This document shows positions 1-5,205 of a DNA stretch of 5,205 bases, piece by piece. The position numbers were made by a program, and so were the translations under genes. Positions within the stretch are counted from its first letter, which is position 1; each line of letters opens with the position of its first letter. The notes below the pieces were generated by a model, which worked only from the letters and a program-made list of their open reading frames with translations, had not been told where the DNA came from and made no database searches. Origin of the DNA: Verrucomicrobiales bacterium (GTDB lineage Bacteria > Verrucomicrobiota > Verrucomicrobiia > Verrucomicrobiales > DEV007); assembly GCA_022424805.1 (NCBI GenBank), contig JAKMGR010000047.1:1-5205 (forward strand), written 5' to 3'.

Positions 1-196
1 AGGAAAGTCAGGGTGCTTCGATTCATGGAAATTGTCAGTCAGATATGGATCTGGAAAGGTCATGTGGCTCTGAGCCTCTGACAAGCAAACACGCTGGCTG
101 CATCGCGCCTTGGCGTCCCGCTCCGGCATAAAAACCGCGGATAAGCGTAGATGTATCGCTTGCCAAAAGGAGGCACGGCAGGAAAGTGTGCCCACA
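1..196. other. Left-edge region with no confident gene; possible divergent start
   Basis: No convincing complete gene is visible before the HAD gene. On the minus strand one frame is open from an ATG at 63-61 to the window edge and would begin MTFPDPYLTDNFHESK, which could be the first 21 residues of a divergent gene. A loose AGAGG lies about 11 bases upstream of it. The piece is too short to recognise or to trust. On the plus strand the frame of the HAD gene stays open upstream to a TTG at 110, but that extra stretch is rich in Arg, Lys and Cys and resembles no HAD N-terminus, so it is treated as untranslated. No promoter with good -35 and -10 boxes was found here. Confidence 0.3.
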
Positions 197-850
197 ATGC
201 CCGGATCTTCCAAGCCTTTATTGATCTTCGACTTCGACGGAACTCTCGCGAACACGCTGGAGACCGGTGTGAAGATCTACAACGACATGGCGGGGGACTA
301 CAAACTCCCGACCGTAACCATGAAGGAGGTCAAAGAGCTGCGGAAACTCAACACGCGTGCGCTGCTCGATCATCTCGGGATTTCACGAATGCTTGCGGTG
401 AAGCTCGGAGCTCGTATGAGAAAAGTTCTTCATGAGCGGATGGAGGAGGTGGAGATGATTTCCGGTGTGGAAAGTGCGCTGAAAGATTTGTCGAAGCAAG
501 GCTATCGGCTCGGGATTCTGACTTCCAATTCGGCAGACAACGTGCGGATTTTTCTCGATCGTTTCGGATTGGCCGACGCCTTCAGTTTCATCGAGGCTGG
601 AGTGAGCCTTTTCGGCAAGTCACATCGAATTTCCAATGTCCTGAAAAAGGAGAAGGTGAAACCCGATGCCGCAATCTATGTCGGGGATGAAACGCGCGAC
701 ATTGAAGCTGCAAGAAAGAGTCATGTAGCCGGGATCGCGGTCTGTTGGGGGACTAATGGGCGCGAAGCGATGGAAACAGAAGGCCCGGACTACTGTATCG
801 ACGACCCGTCCGAGTTGTTGGATTGCGCATTGGCGTTTGAAGCGCGGTGA
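197..850 (+). CDS. HAD-superfamily hydrolase, phosphoglycolate phosphatase-like
   Basis: A 217-residue cytoplasmic phosphatase with all four HAD motifs. Motif I is DFDGT with nucleophile Asp12 and acid/base Asp14. Motif II is Thr109-Ser110 in ILTSNS, the likely motif III lysine is Lys141 in LFGKSHR, and motif IV is GDETRD with Asp164 and Asp168 for magnesium. Residues about 17-90 between motifs I and II are mostly helical and form a C1-type cap, as in the Gph/PpaX branch. The length is normal for that branch. Family knowledge predicts magnesium-dependent hydrolysis of a small phosphomonoester through an aspartyl-phosphate; the substrate cannot be read from sequence. The ATG at 197 puts motif I ten residues in, as expected, with GGAAAG at 181-186 ten bases upstream. 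A GTG at 188, served by AGGAGG at 168-173, is a possible start three codons earlier. The gene stands alone and converges on the tRNA gene. Confidence 0.9.
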   Translation: MPGSSKPLLIFDFDGTLANTLETGVKIYNDMAGDYKLPTVTMKEVKELRKLNTRALLDHLGISRMLAVKLGARMRKVLHERMEEVEMISGVESALKDLSKQGYRLGILTSNSADNVRIFLDRFGLADAFSFIEAGVSLFGKSHRISNVLKKEKVKPDAAIYVGDETRDIEAARKSHVAGIAVCWGTNGREAMETEGPDYCIDDPSELLDCALAFEAR

Positions 851-866
851 CGCCGCAGGCGCGCCA

Positions 867-938
867 TATCCCCGGTAGGAATCGAACCTACATCTAAGGT
901 TTAGGAAACCCTTGTTCTATCCATTGAACTACGGGGAC
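867..938 (-). tRNA. tRNA-Arg (anticodon CCU)
   Basis: Read on the minus strand this folds into a complete 72-nt cloverleaf. The acceptor stem is GUCCCCG/CGGGGAU with a terminal G-U pair. The D stem is GUUC/GAAC, the anticodon stem AGGGU/ACCUU with one G-U pair, and the loop UUCCUAA. The variable loop is AGAU and the T stem GUAGG/CCUAC with loop UUCGAUU. The anticodon CCU (genome positions 905-903) reads the arginine codon AGG. The discriminator base is A, and the next bases are TGG, so CCA is not encoded and must be added enzymatically. The gene starts 44 bases downstream of the sulfatase stop on the same strand. A weak TTGAGC/TAGCTT pair with 16-base spacing lies just upstream (TAGCTT complementing 952-957), so it may have its own promoter or be read through from the sulfatase. 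Confidence 0.95.
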
Positions 939-982
939 TTGGAACGGCGGAAAGCTACACCGGAAGTCTCTGTGCTCAAGTC

Positions 983-2524
983 TCAGAACTTCACGCCGGT
1001 TTGCGTCGCCCACGCTTCCCATTTCCGCGATAGCAATTGGATCTGGGCGCTGTGCTTGTCCGCGAGATCTTTTGTCTCAGTCCTATCATTTGCGAGGTTG
1101 TAGATTTGCCACTTTGCGTCTTTTCCTTTTTCCCAGACAATCTTCCAGTTTTTGTTTCGAACTGCACGATTTCCTGACCAATGCCAGAACAGTGGGACTT
1201 TGCGTTCGATGGTTTGGCTTTTGCCAGTTAGGACCGGAACGAGGGAGATGCCTTCGGGCAAGAGAATGGGATTTCCCTTCACGGAATTGGGATACTCGCC
1301 TCCGGCCAGTTCAAGAAAGGTCGGCAAAAAGTCGATGATGTGCCCGACCTGATCGGTGGTCTGACCCGCTTCGATTCCCTTCGGCCAGCGCGCTACCATC
1401 GGGGTGGCGATGCCCCCTTCGTAGGTGGTGGATTTGTAGCGTCGAAAGGGAGTGTTCTGCGCCCAGGCCCAGTCGGGGCCGCAGTGGCTGTAGAAATCTT
1501 TAGGCCCGGGAATCTGTTCGGGAGTTCTGCCGCCGGGCTGCTCCGCGCAGCCTCCGTTGTCGGAAAGGAATATAATGAGCGTATTATCGGCGATTCCTTC
1601 TCTCTCCAATGCATCTAGTATGCGTCCGATCTCGCGATCCATGCGGTCAACCATGGCTGCGTAGACTTCCATGCGGAGTGTTTCATAGTCGAGTCGATCG
1701 TCTGGAATTTCTGCCCATCCGATATTGCCTTTGTTCATACCGGGCCTGGGATGAACCGCAGGATCGATCAATCCCATTTCGACTTGTCGCTGGTAGCGTT
1801 TTTCGCGGAGCGATTCCCAACCTGCATCGTAGATGCCTTCGTGCCTGGTAATGTCCTCGGGAGTGGCGTGGAGCGGATAGTGAGGAGCGGTGTGGGCGAT
1901 GTAGTGAAAAAACGGCTTCTCGTTCGCAGCGTGTTTTTTGATCGTTGCGATGGCGTGGTCGGTGAATGCAACGGTCGTGAAAAAATCATCGGGAAATTCG
2001 GTAATGCGTACGTCGTTCTGACCGAAAAATCGCGTGCGTCCTCCTTTGAAATTCGGGTCAGCAATGGCCGGACTGAAAAAATTGCAGCAGCCGTCCCAGA
2101 GCCCGTAGCTGCTCTGAAAACCGCGATCGATTGGGCGATGCGGAGCCTTGTTTCCGTTGTGCCATTTTCCGCTGAGTCCAGTCTGGTATCCCGCAGCAGC
2201 AAGGACTTCGCCGAGCGTTTGCATGTTAGGTGTGAGGAGTTCCTGTCCTCTCCCGCCCTTGCGAGGATAGAGGCCCGTCAGAAGGCTGGCTCGGGTCGTG
2301 GTGCATTTTCCATTGTTGTAAAACTGGGTGAAGCGCATGCCTTCGTTGGCGATGCGATCAATGTTGGGAGTTGGGATTTCTCCACCAAAACAACCGATGT
2401 CTGACCAGCCCATGTCATCGGCCATAATGAGGATGATATTTGGCTTCGGGGCTGAGTTTTCGGCGCCAGATGGCAGCAGCGATAGAAGAGGGACGGAAAA
2501 GAAGATGACACAAAAGCGGGACAT
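983..2524 (-). CDS. Secreted sulfatase (arylsulfatase A-like, S1 type)
   Basis: A 513-residue, apparently full-length sulfatase that should hydrolyse sulfate esters, probably on a polysaccharide, outside the cytoplasm. Residues 1-21 form a signal peptide with a likely cut after PSGA. Metal-site Asp36-Asp37 lie in MADDMGWSD. The modification site is Cys74 in GKCTTTRASLLTG with Arg78; the cysteine is expected to become formylglycine. Lys120 and His122 (GKWHNG), His211 and His215 (AHTAPHYPLH), Asp322-Asn323 (LSDNGG) and Lys364 before TTYEGG match the usual active-site positions. The C-terminal part, from about residue 445, has the typical small sulfatase subdomain (NWKIVW, then QIYNLANDRTETKDLA). 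The oddity is threonine instead of proline at the third place of the C-x-P-x-R motif. Substrate and S1 subfamily cannot be assigned. No formylglycine-generating enzyme or anSME is present in the window. It is divergent from the secreted protein at 2638. Confidence 0.95.
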   Translation of the reverse strand: MSRFCVIFFSVPLLSLLPSGAENSAPKPNIILIMADDMGWSDIGCFGGEIPTPNIDRIANEGMRFTQFYNNGKCTTTRASLLTGLYPRKGGRGQELLTPNMQTLGEVLAAAGYQTGLSGKWHNGNKAPHRPIDRGFQSSYGLWDGCCNFFSPAIADPNFKGGRTRFFGQNDVRITEFPDDFFTTVAFTDHAIATIKKHAANEKPFFHYIAHTAPHYPLHATPEDITRHEGIYDAGWESLREKRYQRQVEMGLIDPAVHPRPGMNKGNIGWAEIPDDRLDYETLRMEVYAAMVDRMDREIGRILDALEREGIADNTLIIFLSDNGGCAEQPGGRTPEQIPGPKDFYSHCGPDWAWAQNTPFRRYKSTTYEGGIATPMVARWPKGIEAGQTTDQVGHIIDFLPTFLELAGGEYPNSVKGNPILLPEGISLVPVLTGKSQTIERKVPLFWHWSGNRAVRNKNWKIVWEKGKDAKWQIYNLANDRTETKDLADKHSAQIQLLSRKWEAWATQTGVKF

Positions 2525-2531
2525 GCCGGTA

Positions 2532-2540
2532 TCCTACTCC
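2532..2540 (-). promoter_or_regulatory. Ribosome binding site of the sulfatase gene
   Basis: On the minus strand GGAGTAGGA precedes the ATG at 2524. The AGGA core ends seven bases before the start, a normal spacing. It supports this start, which also gives a proper signal peptide. Confidence 0.6.
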
Positions 2541-2601
2541 GACGATTCGTTCGAGACACGAAAACAATCGCGCCACTCAGATTTGCGCAGATTTTCAGTG
2601 G

Positions 2602-2630
2602 TTGCGGCGGGTCACCAACTTCGATAGACT
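2602..2630 (+). promoter_or_regulatory. Candidate sigma-70-type promoter, possibly leaderless
   Basis: TTGCGG (2602-2607) and TAGACT (2625-2630) are separated by 17 bases, the ideal spacing; each box matches consensus only partly. Transcription would start about seven bases after the -10 box, at or just before the ATG at 2638. This would give an mRNA with almost no leader, which fits the lack of a Shine-Dalgarno sequence there. It lies in the divergent spacer shared with the sulfatase gene. This is a pattern match only. Confidence 0.3.
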
Positions 2631-2637
2631 GCTTGCC

Positions 2638-3555
2638 ATGAAATTTTTCTCCTGCCTTTTAGCCTTCTTCTCCTGCTCACTCACACTTGCTGAAGAAAAG
2701 GCTGGCAAATCCAATCTCCCTCCTGATCCCTTCAGTGAGTTGGGAGAAATCGTATCTGCTCCGGATTATCCGGTAGAAGTGGACCGCACTCGTGGTTCGT
2801 TTGTGATCGATGCTGAGGAGGGTAAGTATCAACCGGGGAGTCACTTTGCAAATTGGTTCTGGACAATGAAGGCGGAACGCTGGGGAAACTACTTCGTAGG
2901 TTTGCTCTACGAGTCCGCTCGGCCCAAGCTCGGCATTCAGGTTAAAATCGGAGAGGAAGTCCTCAAGAGCTATGCTTCGAGAACCAGCAAGCGAAGCATG
3001 CACGAGCCGATGATTCTCGGAACCGCCTACATACCCAAACCGGGTGATTACCCTGTGATGATGTTGACCGGCGATCAGTCGAATGTTCCTGCCTTTCAGG
3101 TGAAAGGTCTCAAATTCATTCCCGCGCCGGAAAACGAGATACTCGGGCAATCAATCGATGGTGAGATCGTTCTCGAAGCGAAGACCGCGACGACCTATTC
3201 GGAAATGATGCGCTACGAGCCAAAGCCGGAGAAGAATTGCCTCGGGTTCTGGATTTACCAGGAAGACTGGGCAGAGTGGATTTTTGATGTTAGCACTGCG
3301 GGGGAATTTGATGTTACGGTGACCTATGGCTGCGGAAACGGAAACGAAGGCAGTGAAGTCGCCATTTTCGTCAATGACCAGACTCGCAAATTTACGGTCG
3401 AAGACACCGGTGGTTTTCAGTCATGGAAAGAGATCACGCTGGAGAAGGTGAAGCTCGACGTGGAGGGAAAGAATAAGATCGCAATCATTCCGCAGTCGAA
3501 AGCGAAGAAGGCGGTGATGGACATTCAAAAAATCGTTCTAACTCCGGCATCGTAA
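2638..3555 (+). CDS. Secreted two-domain protein with carbohydrate-binding-like C-terminus
   Basis: A 305-residue exported protein of unknown function. Residues 1-18 form a signal peptide (hydrophobic core LLAFF, likely cut after LTLA); there is no good lipobox. Residues about 50-163 form a first region with WFWTMKAERWGNYFVGLLYES and an alternating pattern suggesting beta strands. Residues about 170-303 form a second region with LGFWIYQEDWAEWIFDV, then GCGNGNEGSEVAIFVN, FTVEDTGGFQSWK and a closing VMDIQKIVLTP. I recognise the second region from memory as a beta-sandwich module, similar to CBM6/35 folds, that occurs with sulfatases and other secreted hydrolases in Planctomycetota and Verrucomicrobiota. 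Sugar binding is inferred, not shown. A TTG at 2602 would add 12 residues ahead of the signal peptide, so the ATG at 2638 is preferred. No catalytic motif is recognised. The gene is divergent from the sulfatase and 18 bases ahead of the permease gene. Confidence 0.85.
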   Translation: MKFFSCLLAFFSCSLTLAEEKAGKSNLPPDPFSELGEIVSAPDYPVEVDRTRGSFVIDAEEGKYQPGSHFANWFWTMKAERWGNYFVGLLYESARPKLGIQVKIGEEVLKSYASRTSKRSMHEPMILGTAYIPKPGDYPVMMLTGDQSNVPAFQVKGLKFIPAPENEILGQSIDGEIVLEAKTATTYSEMMRYEPKPEKNCLGFWIYQEDWAEWIFDVSTAGEFDVTVTYGCGNGNEGSEVAIFVNDQTRKFTVEDTGGFQSWKEITLEKVKLDVEGKNKIAIIPQSKAKKAVMDIQKIVLTPAS

Positions 3556-3573
3556 TTTTAGGCAGGGTGGAAA

Positions 3574-4500
3574 ATGGAGATCGCTGGAACGGTTCCGGAA
3601 ACGCTGAAGCAGTTTCCCGACCGTCTCAGTCCAGTTTTTGTCCGGGATCTCCGCCAGGGCTTGCGCGCTCACTATCTGGTGTGGGCATTCATTCTTTTCC
3701 AAGTCGTTGGATTGCTTGCGACTTTGCTGGAAGTCTCGTTTAAGAGCTTCTTTGACGCTTCGTCGGGTGGAGTGCCCTTCTCGATGTTGCTTCAGATAGC
3801 CTTCGGATTTGGCTTTGGATTGATTCTCCCTCTCACCCAGTTTGCCTCTCTTCAGTCGGAAGTGGGCGCTGGACGAAATATTGAGTTGCTTCTCGCATCT
3901 ACACTGACTCGATGGCAGATCGTGTGGGGGAAATTTCTCGTCGCAGCGTCATTGAGCGGATTGCTTCTTGTTTCGCTGCTGCCGTATCTCTTGTTGCGAT
4001 ATTTCCTTGGCAACGTAGAGCTGACCTCGATTGCAGGATTAGTTGCTTCGACTTATCTGGGAAACCTGGTGATGAACGCAATCGTGATCGGTGCTTCGGG
4101 CTATCGCAATCCGGTTGGCCGTGTTGCAGTGATTGTGTATTTCTACCTGATCTATAGCTTCACGATGTTGGGTGGCCTGAGCGGATTAGCTGGCGGAGCT
4201 ATCTTTGGCGGGTCGATGATATTTACCCTTGTCGCTTACCTGCTTGCCAGTGCACTGCTCGTTGTGCTGATGCTTCAGTTGGGGCGATCTCGAATCAAGC
4301 TGTTTGAAGATCCTCTCGATCCACCGTCATCGGCCGGTGTTTTTGCGGCTGCGTTTCTGGTTCCAATTGCCAACGGGATTGCTTTTGCAATAGGAGGAGG
4401 GATCGCGTCCTGCGTTGTCCTGGGACTTCTCGGGTGGCTTGTTTTGATGATCGATCGCGGACCGGGGCGATACTTTGAGGGGAAAGGCTTTCAGCCCTGA
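3574..4500 (+). CDS. Polytopic membrane protein, ABC-2-like permease
   Basis: A 308-residue integral membrane protein. A short cytoplasmic N-terminus contains SPVFVRDLRQGLRAH, which resembles the pre-membrane segment of ABC-2-type permeases (N-P-V-x-x-R/K-E/D-L-R). About eight membrane segments follow, near residues 34-55, 71-93, 119-144, 150-174, 182-205, 207-236, 254-272 and 274-293. Between segments 2 and 3 lies EVGAGRNIELLLASTLTRWQ, leading into WGKFLVA. This matches the ABC-2 pattern of a cytoplasmic loop (ELLLxxPLxxxQIxxGK) entering the next helix. No ATP-binding protein is visible, so either the ATPase lies elsewhere or the protein no longer works as a transporter. The substrate is unknown. 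GGCAGGGTGG just upstream of the ATG serves as ribosome binding site. It follows the secreted-protein gene by 18 bases, suggesting co-transcription. Confidence 0.8.
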   Translation: MEIAGTVPETLKQFPDRLSPVFVRDLRQGLRAHYLVWAFILFQVVGLLATLLEVSFKSFFDASSGGVPFSMLLQIAFGFGFGLILPLTQFASLQSEVGAGRNIELLLASTLTRWQIVWGKFLVAASLSGLLLVSLLPYLLLRYFLGNVELTSIAGLVASTYLGNLVMNAIVIGASGYRNPVGRVAVIVYFYLIYSFTMLGGLSGLAGGAIFGGSMIFTLVAYLLASALLVVLMLQLGRSRIKLFEDPLDPPSSAGVFAAAFLVPIANGIAFAIGGGIASCVVLGLLGWLVLMIDRGPGRYFEGKGFQP

Positions 4501-4543
4501 CTTGCGATCTTGCTGTGAGGGTGCAGTTTTTGCAAACACCGTC

Positions 4544-5071
4544 ATGCCCCACTCCGAACTTTTCTCAACGATACTCGCCGCTTTTCGCTCAGCGGGTTGG
4601 AACTATGCCGAAGTGGAGGGTCGCGAAGTGATTCGTGCTGGATTTGAGGCTCACCACACGAGAGTGGAATTGCACGTCCAGGCCTTTGAACGGTTGGCGA
4701 CGGTGTCTGTGGTCGCGGAATCGCCAGAGATGACAGAAGACCCGACCAAGCGGGAGCGACTTACTGAATTGGCGATGCGGGTGAATCAAACGCTGACGGT
4801 CGGAAATTTTGAAATCAACTGGGACGACGGACGGATGTATTTTCGTTGTACAAATCTGTTTCCCGATCCGCAGGGAAACGCAGAAATTATTCAAGGGATG
4901 GTTCACAACACGGTGGGGGAAATGGATCGGATGGCACCTCTCGTCGCGATTCTTCACCGAACCGAGGGTCCAGATTTGGCGGCGCTGAGTATTGAGGCTC
5001 TCCTGGAGCAGGATGATTTGATTCCGGAAGTTCCCGTTCCCAAATCAGGGGATAGTGCGGCCGGTAAATAA
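4544..5071 (+). CDS. YbjN-like domain protein
   Basis: A 175-residue soluble protein without signal peptide or membrane segment. The N-terminal half (HSELFSTILAAFRSAGWNYAEVEG, then alternating strands) and the block LAMRVNQTLTVGNFEINWDDGRMYFR (residues 76-101), followed by the helix with EMDRM at 126-130 and AILH at 135-138, match the YbjN/type III secretion chaperone-like fold. In this family an N..LTVGNFE.D..DG..RF pattern and a late MDR motif are typical. The role of such proteins is poorly known; protein binding or chaperone-like activity is inferred from the fold. The C-terminal 20 residues are acidic and proline-rich and probably unstructured. A TTG at 4475 would overlap the permease gene and add 23 unrelated residues, so the ATG at 4544 is preferred although it has no clear ribosome binding site. 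It ends two bases before the next start. Confidence 0.8.
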   Translation: MPHSELFSTILAAFRSAGWNYAEVEGREVIRAGFEAHHTRVELHVQAFERLATVSVVAESPEMTEDPTKRERLTELAMRVNQTLTVGNFEINWDDGRMYFRCTNLFPDPQGNAEIIQGMVHNTVGEMDRMAPLVAILHRTEGPDLAALSIEALLEQDDLIPEVPVPKSGDSAAGK

Positions 5072-5073
5072 CG

Positions 5074-5205
5074 ATGAGCGAAGACTTCCCGGTAAAAGAG
5101 CGGATCGTCGTTCTGGAAAATGACGAAGCCCTCGGGCCGTTTTCCGTCGGCGAGATACTTGCTCATATCGACGCAGGGCGTTTTGATTACAGCGCGGTCT
5201 GTCTT
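5074..5205 (+). CDS. GYF_2-like domain protein, N-terminus only
   Basis: An open frame of 44 codons runs from an ATG at 5074 to the window edge with no stop. It begins MSEDFPVKERIVVLEND, then GPFSVGEILAHIDAGRFDYS and an expected continuation at AVCL. The GPFS..EI...I..GR pattern is that of GYF_2 (DUF4339-type) domains, which usually read GP.s..eL..lv..G.i....lvw. Such domains often precede membrane segments (for example RDD or zinc-ribbon proteins) and are thought to mediate protein contacts. The rest of the protein is outside the window, so its full function cannot be judged. It starts two bases after the YbjN-like stop, which suggests translational coupling; there is no separate ribosome binding site worth naming. 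Confidence 0.7.
   Translation, partial: MSEDFPVKERIVVLENDEALGPFSVGEILAHIDAGRFDYSAVCL

Noticed and set aside
66..76. GGCT-CTG-AGCC mini-hairpin
   Set aside because: A four-pair stem with a three-base loop is expected by chance and has no T-run.
110..196. N-terminal extension of the HAD protein from a TTG, with a CIACQ cysteine pair
   Set aside because: HAD proteins start a few residues before motif I; the extension is basic, unstructured and ahead of better starts at 188 and 197.
867..938. tRNA-Arg gene as attachment site of an integrated element
   Set aside because: No integrase gene and no repeat of the tRNA 3' end was seen in the window, and the neighbouring genes look ordinary.
963..992. 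Hairpin around the sulfatase stop codon (GAAGT..TCTG pairing CAGAACTTC, one bulge, 11-base loop)
   Set aside because: Stem is short and bulged, overlaps the stop codon and lacks a following T-run, so it is not a convincing intrinsic terminator.
912..1103. Plus-strand open frame of 63 codons
   Set aside because: It begins inside the tRNA gene and continues antisense to the sulfatase 3' end; no homology-like features.
1751..2404. Long plus-strand open frame (217 codons) inside the sulfatase gene
   Set aside because: It lies fully antisense to a well-supported sulfatase with conserved motifs and has no recognisable domain; it is a shadow of that gene's codon pattern.
2677..3150. Minus-strand open frame of 157 codons opposite the secreted protein
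   Set aside because: Antisense to a gene with signal peptide and recognisable domain; no motif of its own.
4514..4541. Imperfect inverted sequence GGTGCA...TGCAAACACC between the permease and YbjN-like genes
   Set aside because: Only about four continuous pairs at the base with a mismatch or bulge and no T-run after it; not enough for a terminator or regulatory site.

Overview
The window looks like chromosomal DNA from a PVC-group bacterium, most likely Verrucomicrobiota (Planctomycetota is the main alternative). The basis is gene content: a secreted S1-type sulfatase of the kind multiplied in these phyla, a secreted protein ending in a sulfatase-associated beta-sandwich-like domain, and a permease opening with a SPVFVRDLRQGLR motif that resembles ABC-2-like proteins from these phyla. 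Several genes lack a good Shine-Dalgarno site. This is family resemblance from memory, not a search.

Layout, left to right. Positions 1-196 hold no confident gene; a possible divergent start lies on the minus strand at 63. A HAD-superfamily phosphatase (197-850, +) meets a tRNA-Arg(CCU) gene (867-938, -) tail to tail with only 16 bases between. Behind the tRNA on the same strand is a full-length secreted sulfatase (983-2524, -). A 113-base divergent spacer (2525-2637) separates it from a rightward run of four genes: a secreted protein with a C-terminal carbohydrate-binding-like domain (2638-3555), a polytopic ABC-2-like permease without a visible ATPase (3574-4500), a YbjN-like cytoplasmic protein (4544-5071), and the start of a GYF_2-like protein cut by the window edge (5074-5205+). 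Gaps of 18, 43 and 2 bases suggest an operon.

How they may work together: the sulfatase and the divergently encoded secreted protein are probably both exported and may act together on sulfated polysaccharide. The permease, YbjN-like and GYF-like genes look like an envelope or housekeeping group that may simply be transcribed with the upstream gene. No mobile element, CRISPR array, integrase or clear foreign island is visible. The most notable points are a proline-less formylglycine motif (C-T-T-T-R) in the sulfatase, a possible leaderless promoter for the gene at 2638, and the unusual mix of genes in the right-hand operon. I see no convincing evidence of a wholly new system.
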